Source: Curvibacter gracilis ATCC BAA-807 (GTDB taxonomy: Bacteria > Pseudomonadota > Gammaproteobacteria > Burkholderiales > Burkholderiaceae_C). From it: a stretch of DNA of 64,000 bases. This document shows positions 20,064-30,041 of the stretch, one piece after another. Below the pieces are notes generated by a model that saw nothing but the letters and a program-made list of their open reading frames with translations, made no database searches and was not told where the DNA came from. The DNA lies in the NCBI RefSeq assembly GCF_000518645.1, contig NZ_JADZ01000013.1:62001-126000 (forward strand), given 5' to 3'. Every line of letters begins with the position of its first letter. Within the stretch, counting starts at the first letter, position 1. The translations under genes and the position numbers were made by a program.

Positions 20064-20405
20064 TCAGGCGGGCGGGGTGTCTGCCGTGGGCGTGGGCTCT
20101 AGCGTCGGGCTGGCCCATTCCAGCAGCTCGGCCAGGCGCAGCACCACCCAGGTGGCCTCGGGGCCCGCAAAGCCGGACTCCGGGTTGCTCAGGCCGGCAT
20201 GGATGCTGCGCAGAATGCCCGATTCCGAGGGCGCCTCGGCGTGGTACAGGGTCTGGGCATGGCCCACCAGCTGGCAGGCCAGGTCTTCGCACAGCTCGTA
20301 GCGCTGGCGCACCACGGCCGCCGGTTCGCGCAGGCGCTGGCGGGCATCGCTGAACAAGGCGAGGAACGAGGGCGGGACGATGATCTGGTTGTCGTCTTCG
20401 GTCAT
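20064..20405 (-). CDS. uncharacterised small protein (113 aa)
   Basis: A 113-residue mostly helical protein beginning MTEDDNQIIVPPSFLALFSD. The central RYELCEDLACQLVGHAQTLYH and the WVVLRLAELLEWA helix look like a structured helical bundle. No signal peptide or membrane segment is visible, and the last 15 residues are Pro/Thr rich. I do not recognise a named domain. The stop codon is directly adjacent to that of moaD, so the two genes are exactly tail to tail. It lies 38 bases downstream of another small unknown gene on the same strand and is likely co-transcribed with it. Confidence 0.75.
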   Translation of the reverse strand: MTEDDNQIIVPPSFLALFSDARQRLREPAAVVRQRYELCEDLACQLVGHAQTLYHAEAPSESGILRSIHAGLSNPESGFAGPEATWVVLRLAELLEWASPTLEPTPTADTPPA

Positions 20406-20443
20406 GGCGTGGGTGGGGCTGGGTGAGGCAGGGGGCGGGCGCC

Positions 20444-20698
20444 TCAGTCGGGCACGAAGCGGCGTTCAAAGCGCTCCTGATCGGCCGGCAATTCAAAGGT
20501 CACCATCTGCCCCATCTTCATGTCCTCGAGCCTGCAGGCCGCAAACAGGCTGTACTTGCCCGTCAGGTCGAAGCTGGGCAGATCGATCAGCGCATAGGGG
20601 TAGGGCACGAAAAGCTGGTGCTCAAAGACCACCCGATGCACATTGCGCGGGTTGGGGAACAGCTTGTAGCCGTCGATGGTGATGGTTTGTGTGGCCAT
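20444..20698 (-). CDS. uncharacterised small protein (84 aa)
   Basis: An 84-residue soluble protein, MATQTITIDGYKLFPNPRNV at the start, rich in aromatic residues (YKLF, FVPYPYALIDLP, KYSLFAACR). No known motif or signal peptide was recognised. A single cysteine is present. It is followed on the same strand by the 113-residue gene, and upstream it is divergent from the 75-residue gene at 20797. Coding status rests on length, composition and neat packing between neighbours. Confidence 0.65.
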   Translation of the reverse strand: MATQTITIDGYKLFPNPRNVHRVVFEHQLFVPYPYALIDLPSFDLTGKYSLFAACRLEDMKMGQMVTFELPADQERFERRFVPD

Positions 20699-20796
20699 GG
20701 GGCGTGTGCGCGTTACAGTGCTGCCGAATGCTAAAGCAATCCTGAGTGTCCAGAGCCGGGCCGCAGGAAAGAACTCGATCGATGCGAAAGGAACCC

Positions 20797-21024
20797 ATGG
20801 CCAAGAACAACAACGAATGGACCCTCAAGGTGATGGCCTTGCTCAAGAGTGGCAACGCCCAGGCCGCCATCGGCCAGATCAAGGTCGCCCCCACCGTGGC
20901 CGACCTCAAGCGCCTGCAGGCCGCCTTGCTGGCCCCCGGCGCTCCACGCCTGCCCAATGTGGCCGAGGTGCTGGTGGAACAGATCGCATTGCAATCGGCG
21001 CCGCGCCTGCACCGCGCGCCCTGA
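20797..21024 (+). CDS. uncharacterised small protein (75 aa)
   Basis: A 75-residue protein starting MAKNNNEWTLKVMALLKSGN, basic and helical, with several short helices (TVADLKRLQAALLAPG and NVAEVLVEQIAL). An AAAGGA ribosome site lies five bases before the ATG at 20797; another in-frame ATG 15 bases upstream is less well placed. It ends 15 bases before the methylglyoxal-synthase-like gene, suggesting one transcript. No family recognised. Confidence 0.65.
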   Translation: MAKNNNEWTLKVMALLKSGNAQAAIGQIKVAPTVADLKRLQAALLAPGAPRLPNVAEVLVEQIALQSAPRLHRAP

Positions 21025-21039
21025 ACCCGGAGGTGCCCC

Positions 21040-22014
21040 ATGTCCGAATCGTCCTCGATCCAGGCCCGGCCCATGCCGGCCCCGCTGCAGTCCTGGCAGC
21101 AGACGGCCGCAGGGCAGCGCCGCTTCGGCCTCATCGCGCACCGCCTGCACCGCCTGGGCAGTGACAGCGCGCTGGCCCAATGGGCGCGCAGCAGCGAAGA
21201 CCTGGTGCGGCAATTGGGCCTGCAACTGGTCACGGTGGGGGCGGCTTTCGACGCCTTGCTCAACGAAGAACTGCTGGTCGATTACGCGGGCCTGCACCGC
21301 CTGCCCAATGGGCGCGAAGGCGGGCTGATGCGGGTGGTCTCGCGCATCGCCGGGGGGCTGACCCCGGGTGAGGCCCTGGACGGCGTGATCTTTCTGATGG
21401 ACCCGGTCGACCCCTCGTCCACCTTTCCCGAAGCCCAGGCCCTGAAACGCCAGTGCGTGACCCATGGCAAGCCCTTTGTGCCGACCTTGGCGGGCGCCCT
21501 GGAATGGGTGTTGGTCGAGGCGCTGGTGGCCGGGTTGGCGCCCGAGCGCCTGGGGGCCGCCGCCGTGGCCGAGCTGGACCCGGCAGACCAGACCCTGGCC
21601 CTGATCGCCCACGATGCACGCAAGGCGCAGATGGTCGATTTTGCCGGCCAGCACTTTGATCTGCTGTCGCGCTTCGAATCGCGCGTGGCCACCGGCACCA
21701 CCGGCGGGCTGCTCAATGAGCTGGCCTGGTCGCGCGGCTGGCCTGCGGGCCAGCCCTGGGTCACCCGCTACCAGAGTGGGCCCTTGGGCGGCGATGCCCA
21801 GATTGCCGAGCTGGTGCTCGATGGCGCTTGCCAGAAGGTGATCTTTTTTGAAGACCCGCACGTGGCCCGCCAGCACGAGGCCGACATCCAGCTGATGGAG
21901 CGGGCCGTCTGGAGTGCCGGTGCCCGCTGCAGCTGCCTGAACTCGCCGGCCATGGCGGCGCAGTGGGCCCAGGCCTTGCAACGCCTGGATTTCAGCTGTC
22001 CTGACGCATCGTGA
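21040..22014 (+). CDS. tandem methylglyoxal synthase-like domain protein
   Basis: A 324-residue protein with two MGS-like domains. The second (about 184-310) has the enzyme's motifs: LIAHD (H191, D192), GTTGG (219-223), GPLGGD ending in D252 at the place of the catalytic aspartate, and IFFEDPH (D272). The first (about 27-155) aligns with the same order, LIAHR, GAAFDALL, GREGGL, IFLMDPVD. It has Arg and Leu where the second has the aspartates 192 and 252, so it is probably inactive. E. coli MgsA is a single domain of about 150 residues. A real methylglyoxal synthase (from dihydroxyacetone phosphate) or a regulatory/binding role are both possible. Its 3' end overlaps the convergent DUF4397 gene by 23 bases. 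Confidence 0.85.
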   Translation: MSESSSIQARPMPAPLQSWQQTAAGQRRFGLIAHRLHRLGSDSALAQWARSSEDLVRQLGLQLVTVGAAFDALLNEELLVDYAGLHRLPNGREGGLMRVVSRIAGGLTPGEALDGVIFLMDPVDPSSTFPEAQALKRQCVTHGKPFVPTLAGALEWVLVEALVAGLAPERLGAAAVAELDPADQTLALIAHDARKAQMVDFAGQHFDLLSRFESRVATGTTGGLLNELAWSRGWPAGQPWVTRYQSGPLGGDAQIAELVLDGACQKVIFFEDPHVARQHEADIQLMERAVWSAGARCSCLNSPAMAAQWAQALQRLDFSCPDAS

Positions 22015-23305
22015 ACTTGCTGACCGCGCTGGTGCCGAAGGCAAAGGCGGTGTAGACCACGCCGGCCACACTGGTGTAGCTGGCCACCGTCTGGGTGCTG
22101 CCGCCGCTGGCGCTGATCACGAAATCGTATTCGCCGGCCGTGAAGCTGGTGTAGCTGGAGGCGCTGTTGGCGGCCGTGTAGTCGGCCAGCAGCGAGCCGC
22201 CGTTGTAGGTCAGCTGCGCGCTGCCTGCGGTGGCCGCCAGGTTGACCAGGCGGATTTTCGACTTGGTGCTGGAGGTCGATGGGAAGTTGTTGTCCACAAA
22301 GCTCACCACCGTGTAGGCCCCGCTGCTGTCCTGGGCCAGCGCCACCGTCATGTCGTCCCCCGCGACCAGCGTCACCTGGCTGCTGACCGAGCTGCCACTG
22401 ATGGTGAAGCCCACCAGACGCGAACCCGCCGTCACCTGCGAGTACGACGACACCCCATAGGCGCCGATGGCGGCGCTGGACACCGCTGTGCCATCCAGCG
22501 TGGCCTGGGCCGATGCCGTGGCCGAGCCCGCATTCACAAAGCGCACCCGGGTCAGCGTACAGGCGTAGGTCGTGCTGGTGCCTTGTTGCGGCAGGCGCAG
22601 CACGCTGGCCAGCGTGGTGCTGTTGGTGGGGATCAGCACAAAGGTATCGATGCCCTGGTCCGACAGCGTGATGCTGGCCACATAGGCGCGCAGGTCGCTG
22701 GTGTCGCCGTTGCCGGTGATCCACAGGCTGTAGGTGCCCTTGCTCACCTTGCTGAACGAGCTGGTGCCACCTTCAGCCACGTTGCTGATGGCGGCCGACT
22801 GGTTGTCCAGGCTGGTGGTGCTGGTGGTGGTGATGTACACGTCCACCCCGTCGCCGGTCTGCAGGCCGTTGATGAGACGTAGCTTGGCGTAGCCACTGCT
22901 GGGGGTGCTTTCGTTTTCGGTGTAGATGGTGGTGCTGAGGGCGCTTTGCGTGCCCGTCACCACCACCGAGGTGGAGGTGTCCTTGCTCAGGGTGAGCGAG
23001 GACTCCAGGCTGTTCACCGCCCCGCCTGCGCTGCGCAGACCCAGGGTGTAGGTGTCCGGGTCGGCGCCGTAGTAGCTGCTGGCGGCGGCACTGGCCACGC
23101 TGCTGGCGATGGAGGTGGTGTCCAGGTAGGCGTCCAGTGCGCTCAGGCCCTGCGTCGCGTTGATCACCCGGATCTTGGAGCTGCCGTCGTCGCCGCTGCC
23201 GCAGGCGGTCAGCACCGGCGCGATGCCCAGACTGCCCAGGGCCATCAGCCAGCTGCGGCGGCTCAGTGCTTGGGGGGCGAGAGAAAGGCTTGGAGAGGGT
23301 TTCAT
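21992..23305 (-). CDS. DUF4397-domain lipoprotein
   Basis: A 437-residue exported protein. The start at 23305 is preferred because it gives a twin-arginine-like SRRSWLMALGSLG and a lipobox LTAC near residue 35. The mature part is Ser/Thr/Ala-rich beta sequence with repeated openings of the type IRVINATQGLSALDAYLD (start), YAKLRLINGLQTGDGVDVY (about 140), LTRVRFVNAGSATA (about 250) and KSKIRLVNLAATAGS (about 345). These are four repeats in the DUF4397 style, two per copy of the domain. Such proteins are surface or periplasmic and of unknown function. Its end overlaps the MGS-like gene tail to tail. Confidence 0.83.
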   Translation of the reverse strand: MKPSPSLSLAPQALSRRSWLMALGSLGIAPVLTACGSGDDGSSKIRVINATQGLSALDAYLDTTSIASSVASAAASSYYGADPDTYTLGLRSAGGAVNSLESSLTLSKDTSTSVVVTGTQSALSTTIYTENESTPSSGYAKLRLINGLQTGDGVDVYITTTSTTSLDNQSAAISNVAEGGTSSFSKVSKGTYSLWITGNGDTSDLRAYVASITLSDQGIDTFVLIPTNSTTLASVLRLPQQGTSTTYACTLTRVRFVNAGSATASAQATLDGTAVSSAAIGAYGVSSYSQVTAGSRLVGFTISGSSVSSQVTLVAGDDMTVALAQDSSGAYTVVSFVDNNFPSTSSTKSKIRLVNLAATAGSAQLTYNGGSLLADYTAANSASSYTSFTAGEYDFVISASGGSTQTVASYTSVAGVVYTAFAFGTSAVSKFTMRQDS

Positions 23306-23503
23306 GCGTAGGCTTCGAAAGAGGGGACACGGTGTCGGCGCCAATGCCCCGAGCTCTGGCTCTGGCTCTGCATCTGGCCCTGGCGCCTGCGTGTCGCGAT
23401 CTTCAGCGTGCCCCGTCACAAGCGAATGTCCTCATGGTGAGGTTTTGTGAACCCCTGGCCTGCACTGTGTCGCCTGGGTGAAGCTGTGTGAAGCCGCCCC
23501 GCT

Positions 23504-24415
23504 TCAGCCTGCGGCGCGGTCCAGCGTCAGCAGGCGCTGCAGCAAACCGGGCGAGGCCATCGTCATGGGCTCGCGCAAGTGAGGCAGGAGCTGTCCCTGG
23601 GCCGCCAGCAAGGCCTTGATGGGGGCCGGGTTGGGCTCGGCGAACAAGGCGTGGATCATGGGCTGCAGGCTGTGCCACAACACCCGAGCGGCGGGCAGAT
23701 CGGACGCGGCCAACAGGGCCAGCAGGCGGGCAAAGCGCCCGGTTTGCCAATGCGCACTGGCGGCAATGGCGCCGTGGCCGCCAAGGGTCAGGGTGCTGAA
23801 GATCTGCGCGTCCTCCCCGGCCAGCACCTGCAGCCGGCCGTCCTCGATCAAGGCCTGGGTCTTGGCCGGGTCGCCACCGCAGTCCTTGATGGCCTGGATG
23901 CGGGGGTGCTCCGCCAGTGCCAGCAGGGTGGCCAGGCTCAGTGTGGAGCCGGTGCGGTAGGGGATGTCATAGACGATCAATGGCGCCTCGGCCTGGTCGG
24001 CGATGCGTTCGAACCAGCCCTGCAGGCCGGCTTGCGAGGGACGGATGTAATGCGGGGCAGGCACCAGCCAGCCGGCCAGCGGGTAGCTGGCCAGGGCGGC
24101 CAGGCGCTCCAGCGTGTGGCCCAGGTGGTAGCCCGACAGCCCCATCACCACCGGCAGCGTGGTGTGGGCCAGCACGGTGTCGAACACGGCCTGCTGTTCT
24201 GGCTCCGTCAGCGAAGCGGCCTCGCCGGTCGAACCACACACCACCAGGCCGCTCAGGCCTTGCGCGGCCTGGCTGTAGTGTCGGGTGAGGGCAGCCAGGC
24301 TCGCGTGGTCCACCTGGCCGGCGTCATCGAAAGGGGTGATCAGAGGCAGCCACAGGCCCTGGAACGGGCTGGAGGTGGGTGGGTTGAGCGTGGCTTGGCG
24401 GGTGCGTGATGGCAT
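23504..24415 (-). CDS. dapA: 4-hydroxy-tetrahydrodipicolinate synthase family lyase
   Basis: A 303-residue class I aldolase of the DapA/NAL family. The GSTGEAASL loop (61-69), Y149 and R154 in IVYDIPYRTG, and the Schiff-base lysine K177 in AIKDCGG match DHDPS. The ATG at 24415 follows AAGGAAA; the frame extends further upstream without support. The canonical reaction is pyruvate plus aspartate semialdehyde toward lysine, but the family also holds KDG and other aldolases and this may be a paralog. It lies in the block that separates moaD and moaE. Confidence 0.8.
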   Translation of the reverse strand: MPSRTRQATLNPPTSSPFQGLWLPLITPFDDAGQVDHASLAALTRHYSQAAQGLSGLVVCGSTGEAASLTEPEQQAVFDTVLAHTTLPVVMGLSGYHLGHTLERLAALASYPLAGWLVPAPHYIRPSQAGLQGWFERIADQAEAPLIVYDIPYRTGSTLSLATLLALAEHPRIQAIKDCGGDPAKTQALIEDGRLQVLAGEDAQIFSTLTLGGHGAIAASAHWQTGRFARLLALLAASDLPAARVLWHSLQPMIHALFAEPNPAPIKALLAAQGQLLPHLREPMTMASPGLLQRLLTLDRAAG

Positions 24416-24483
24416 GCGTGTTTCCTTGGCAAAGGTAGAAGACCCGGGGATGAACCGGCCTCGAACACGCAACAGGGACTGGG

Positions 24484-24586
24484 GCAAAAAACAGCTGGGG
24501 GTTGGCTGGGGGCTCTTGCCGTGCGGCTCCATCGCTCATCCGAGGACGGAACCGCAGCTCCGGTCAGATGAGCTGGGGTTTTTTGC
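24484..24586. other. structured intergenic element upstream of dapA and moaE
   Basis: The 307 bases between dapA (24415) and moaE (24723) hold no gene. Within them GCAAAAAACAGCT (24484-24496) can pair with AGCTG-GGG-TTTTTTGC (24571-24586). An alternative stem GCTCATC (24534-24540)/GATGAGC (24567-24573) uses part of the same bases, so the two folds exclude each other. The T-run on the plus strand makes it terminator-like; on the minus strand it lies in the dapA leader. A small RNA, attenuator or plain terminator are all possible. Confidence 0.45.
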
Positions 24587-24649
24587 ATTTGTTCACGCCG
24601 CAAGCCAGGGCGGGTACGCCGGGCGCATGGCGCTCGGTGGCTGGCTGGC

Positions 24650-24679
24650 TTGGGGCGGTGAACATCGGCGCAGTATAAA
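24650..24679 (+). promoter_or_regulatory. moaE: candidate moaE promoter
   Basis: TATAAA at 24674-24679 with a weak TTGGGG at 24650-24655 (18-base spacer), about 45 bases before moaE. Separated from moeA-moaD, moaE needs its own promoter, and this is the best candidate. Confidence 0.35.
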
Positions 24680-24722
24680 CGCCGCCGCCCGCGGGCACCC
24701 GGGCGGTGCCAAAATGCAGCCC

Positions 24723-25211
24723 ATGAGCCGATTACCCCGTGTGGCGATCCAGACCGCCGACTTTGATGTTTCTGCCGAACTGGCCGCGCTGCGCGCCCAT
24801 GACCGGCGTGTGGGCGCCGTGTGCAGCTTTGTCGGCACCGTGCGGGGCGGCAACGAGGGCAACAACGGCGCGCCCGTGCTGTCGATGGAGCTGGAGCACT
24901 ACCCCGGCATGACCGAGCGCGCCATCGAGGCCATGATCGACCAGGCCCACCAGCGCTTTGACCTGTATGGCGCCCGGGTGGTGCACCGTGTGGGGCTGTT
25001 GCAGCCCGGCGAGCAGATCGTGCTGGTGGCCGTCACCTCGGCGCACCGGGGGCAGAGCTTTCTGGGTTGCGAGTTCCTGATGGATTACCTCAAGACCCAG
25101 GCCCCGTTCTGGAAGAAGGAGCAGACCCCGCAGGGCGCGCATTGGGTGGACGCCCGGGTCAGCGATGACGCTGCGCTGGCGCGCTGGGGCATCGAAGCGC
25201 GCAACGCCTGA
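24723..25211 (+). CDS. moaE: molybdopterin synthase catalytic subunit MoaE
   Basis: A 162-residue subunit that transfers sulfur from MoaD to precursor Z. Conserved segments are VCSFVGTVRGGNEG (about 38-51), LELEHYPGM-type SMELEHYPGMTE, VHRVGLLQPGEQIVLV, SAHRGQSFLGCEFLMDYLKTQAPFWKKE (the catalytic lysine lies in this stretch) and a terminal HWVDAR. The start at 24723 gives the usual N-terminus; an ATG nine bases upstream is also in frame. It is normally next to moaD, but not here. Confidence 0.96.
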   Translation: MSRLPRVAIQTADFDVSAELAALRAHDRRVGAVCSFVGTVRGGNEGNNGAPVLSMELEHYPGMTERAIEAMIDQAHQRFDLYGARVVHRVGLLQPGEQIVLVAVTSAHRGQSFLGCEFLMDYLKTQAPFWKKEQTPQGAHWVDARVSDDAALARWGIEARNA

Positions 25212-25231
25212 AGGCACCGGGCGCTTGCAGA

Positions 25232-25795
25232 TCAGTGCAGGTAGCCTGAGCGGCTGGCCGTGGGGGGCGTGTTGAGGGCTGAAGGGGGCTCTGGCGGCTT
25301 CAGGGGCGTGTCGGGCAGGTTCCAGTCGGTCTGGCCCAGCGTCAGGGTCAGCAACTGGCGCAGCCCCTGCTGCAGGCCGGGCTCGAATTCAATGTCCACG
25401 GTGCGGCCTGGGGCCTGCGGGTCCAGCCGCTCCAGAAACGAGATGGCCAGCTTGTCGCCACGCCGCTGCTGGCTGACCTCGGTCACCAGCAGGGGCACCT
25501 CGCCCAGCGGCAGGGTGACGTAGTCGGCGCGAAAGGGCTGGCCATAGTCGGCATGGGGGGTGGGGGCGGGCACGGCCTGGATGGGCGGCGCGGCCTGATC
25601 CGGGGTGGCAGCGCTGGCCTGGCTGATGTCGCCGGTGGCGGGGGCGGGCACCTCCCCCAGCAGCATGGGCCACCAGCCCTTGAGCAGCAGGCGCGTCAGC
25701 CACAGCCGCAACTCCTCGCGCGAGGTGGTGTTGAAGCGCATCAGGATGCGGTCTTGCTCGCGCTGGTACTGAAGCGACAGTTGGTGGATCTCCAT
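25232..25795 (-). CDS. uncharacterised protein (187 aa)
   Basis: A 187-residue soluble protein in three parts. The N-terminal helix MEIHQLSLQYQREQDRILMR continues into NTTSREELRLWLTRLLLKGWWPMLLGEV. An Ala/Pro-rich linker spans about 50-85. A C-terminal region has YVTLPLGEVPLLVTEV, then DIEFEPGLQQGLRQLLTLTL. I recognise it only as a conserved type near clpB in related genomes, without a function. It lies between moaE (convergent, 20 bases) and clpB (divergent). Confidence 0.72.
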   Translation of the reverse strand: MEIHQLSLQYQREQDRILMRFNTTSREELRLWLTRLLLKGWWPMLLGEVPAPATGDISQASAATPDQAAPPIQAVPAPTPHADYGQPFRADYVTLPLGEVPLLVTEVSQQRRGDKLAISFLERLDPQAPGRTVDIEFEPGLQQGLRQLLTLTLGQTDWNLPDTPLKPPEPPSALNTPPTASRSGYLH

Positions 25796-25832
25796 GCTTT
25801 GATTTTAGTCAGCACCCCGGTGTCGGGCGGCC

Positions 25833-25860
25833 CTTGAAATAAGCCTGTTGGGCACAAGTT
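25833..25860 (+). promoter_or_regulatory. clpB: candidate sigma-32 promoter of clpB
   Basis: Exact -35 CTTGAAA at 25833-25839, 13-base spacer and CACAAGTT at 25853-25860, a poor match to CCCCATnT. The spacing equals that of the strong grpE promoter. ClpB is a heat-shock gene, which supports the call more than the -10 does. Confidence 0.5.
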
Positions 25861-25882
25861 GCTGATCAACTGGAGATCACCC

Positions 25883-28489
<2,607 letters not shown>

Positions 28490-28551
28490 ACGGGCTCCGG
28501 CCCACGACGGCTTGAACTTTGTCGCTGCGGCTCCATCTTAGGGGCATGCAC

Positions 28552-28581
28552 AGCCCGACGCGCCTGGCGCGTCGGGCTTTT
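28552..28581 (+). terminator. Rho-independent terminator after clpB
   Basis: A perfect 12-bp stem AGCCCGACGCGC/GCGCGTCGGGCT with a 3-base loop, followed by TTT. The next gene starts only 18 bases later. Confidence 0.88.
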
Positions 28582-28598
28582 CGTCTTGAAAGGAACCC

Positions 28599-28946
28599 AT
28601 GTCCGGACTCAACCAGGCCCTGGCCTCTTTGTCCCGTCTCTTGTTGCGCCTGCTGCTGGTGGCGGCCGCCCTGGTGCTGGTGCTCAGCCTGCTCGCGGCC
28701 ATGGCCGTGCTGGCCCTGGCCTGGACCCTGCGGGCCGGCTGGGCCCGCCTCACGGGGCGCCCCGTCACCCCCTGGGTGCGGCGCTTTGACCTGGGCCAGC
28801 AGTTCGGCGACGTGCTGCGGCGTGGCCAGGGCGGGCAGGGCGGCGTTGGGCGCGGTGCCTCGGCCGATGTGACCGATGTCGAGGTGCGCGAGATCATCGA
28901 TGTGGGTGAAGTGCGCGACAGCAGCCCCCGCCTGCCCCCACGCTGA
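28599..28946 (+). CDS. small membrane protein of unknown function
   Basis: A 115-residue protein with a long hydrophobic stretch (about 12-45, LLLRLLLVAAALVLVLSLLAAM and onward), enough for one long or two short membrane helices. A basic region RLTGRPVTPWVRRF and an acidic C-terminal DVTDVEVREIIDVGEVRD follow. The ATG has GAAAGGA five bases upstream. No family assigned; the next gene starts 163 bases on. Confidence 0.65.
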   Translation: MSGLNQALASLSRLLLRLLLVAAALVLVLSLLAAMAVLALAWTLRAGWARLTGRPVTPWVRRFDLGQQFGDVLRRGQGGQGGVGRGASADVTDVEVREIIDVGEVRDSSPRLPPR

Positions 28947-29108
28947 ATCGCCAGGCATCCGACTGCCTTACCCTGCTACCTGCCGTTTACCAAAACCTCA
29001 ATCGGCCTTTACCTGCGGCTTTCAAAATCGTGACACCGGCCCCCGGGGCAGCCACCTTGAGCGTGGCAACTGCGGGCTGGCGCCCCCTTGACCCAGCCCA
29101 GGAAGCCC

Positions 29109-29975
29109 ATGCCAGAGCGGCGCTTTGCCATCACGGCCACCGACCGTTACCTCGGTGTTTTCAAGGCCTTTGTCGAGGCGGGATGGCAGCCCGTGAAGTT
29201 GTTCACGGCGCCCACCGACGAGCGCATCTCGCACAACAAGGCCACCATCGCCTACGCGCGCAGCCTGGGGCTGGACATCCAGCTCTCACCGCTGGACCAG
29301 GCCGCCATGGTGGATCTGCAGGCCCGTGATTGCGAGCTGCTGGTGCTGGCCAGCTACCAGTGGCGCATCGGCGACTGGGCACCCTACCTGCGCTATGCGA
29401 TCAACTTCCACCCCTCGCCGCTGCCGCGCTACCGCGGGCCCTACCCCCTGGTGCAGGCGCTGCTGGACCGGCAAAAGCGCTGGGCCGTGAGCTGCCACCA
29501 GGTCACCCACGAGTTCGATGCGGGTGCCGTGCTGGCCAGCCGCAGCTTCGAGCTGAGCGACGACGAGTGCCACGAAAGCCTGGACCTCAAGACCCAGATC
29601 GCCGCCGGCCAGCTGGCCACCGCGGTGGCCATGAACCTGGACGCCCTGTGGGACCAGGCCCAGCCTCAGGGCGAGGGCCATTACGTGAAGCTCTGGAGCG
29701 ACGCCGACCGCCTGCTGGATTTCGAGCGCGGCGTGGACGAGTTGCAGACCCAGCTGCGCGCCTTTGGCCGCTTTGAATGCCTGGCGCGGGTCAACAACGT
29801 GGTCTTCCATGTGCGCCGTGCCGCGGCCTGGAAGCAGGGCCATCGCTTTCCGCCCGGCGCGGTGGTGCACAGCGACGGGCCGCGCCTGGTGCTGGCCTGC
29901 AGCGACGGCTATGTGGCCCTGCTCGAGTGGAGCCTGCTGGCGCCGGGCACCCCGACCGAGACCCCGGCGCGCTGA
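29109..29975 (+). CDS. formyltransferase-fold enzyme (methionyl-tRNA formyltransferase-like)
   Basis: A 288-residue protein from the ATG at 29109 (AGGAAG upstream; an upstream TTG is less likely). The N-terminal domain (about 1-165) has the folate-dependent formyltransferase motif NFHPSPLPRYRGPYP (catalytic Asn and His) and HEFDAGAVL (catalytic Asp). The C-terminal domain (about 190-280) resembles the Fmt C domain. It is not the usual def-fmt context, and at 288 residues it is shorter than Fmt. An amino-sugar or other N-formyltransferase is therefore as likely as a tRNA enzyme. An amidase gene follows after 66 bases. Confidence 0.75.
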   Translation: MPERRFAITATDRYLGVFKAFVEAGWQPVKLFTAPTDERISHNKATIAYARSLGLDIQLSPLDQAAMVDLQARDCELLVLASYQWRIGDWAPYLRYAINFHPSPLPRYRGPYPLVQALLDRQKRWAVSCHQVTHEFDAGAVLASRSFELSDDECHESLDLKTQIAAGQLATAVAMNLDALWDQAQPQGEGHYVKLWSDADRLLDFERGVDELQTQLRAFGRFECLARVNNVVFHVRRAAAWKQGHRFPPGAVVHSDGPRLVLACSDGYVALLEWSLLAPGTPTETPAR

Positions 29976-30041
29976 ACGCCCAGGCGGCAGCGCAGCCCGC
30001 CCCCGCCCGATAATGCCGGTTGGCTGAATTGCGAGGGGCCC

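Noticed and set aside
21040..22014. Ordinary methylglyoxal synthase mgsA
   Set aside because: The protein is twice the normal length and its first half has lost key residues, so the plain name would mislead.
20064..24722. The block between moaD and moaE as a mobile island
   Set aside because: No integrase, transposase, tRNA, direct repeats or attachment site is visible, and base composition is not obviously different. It is reported only as an interruption of gene order.
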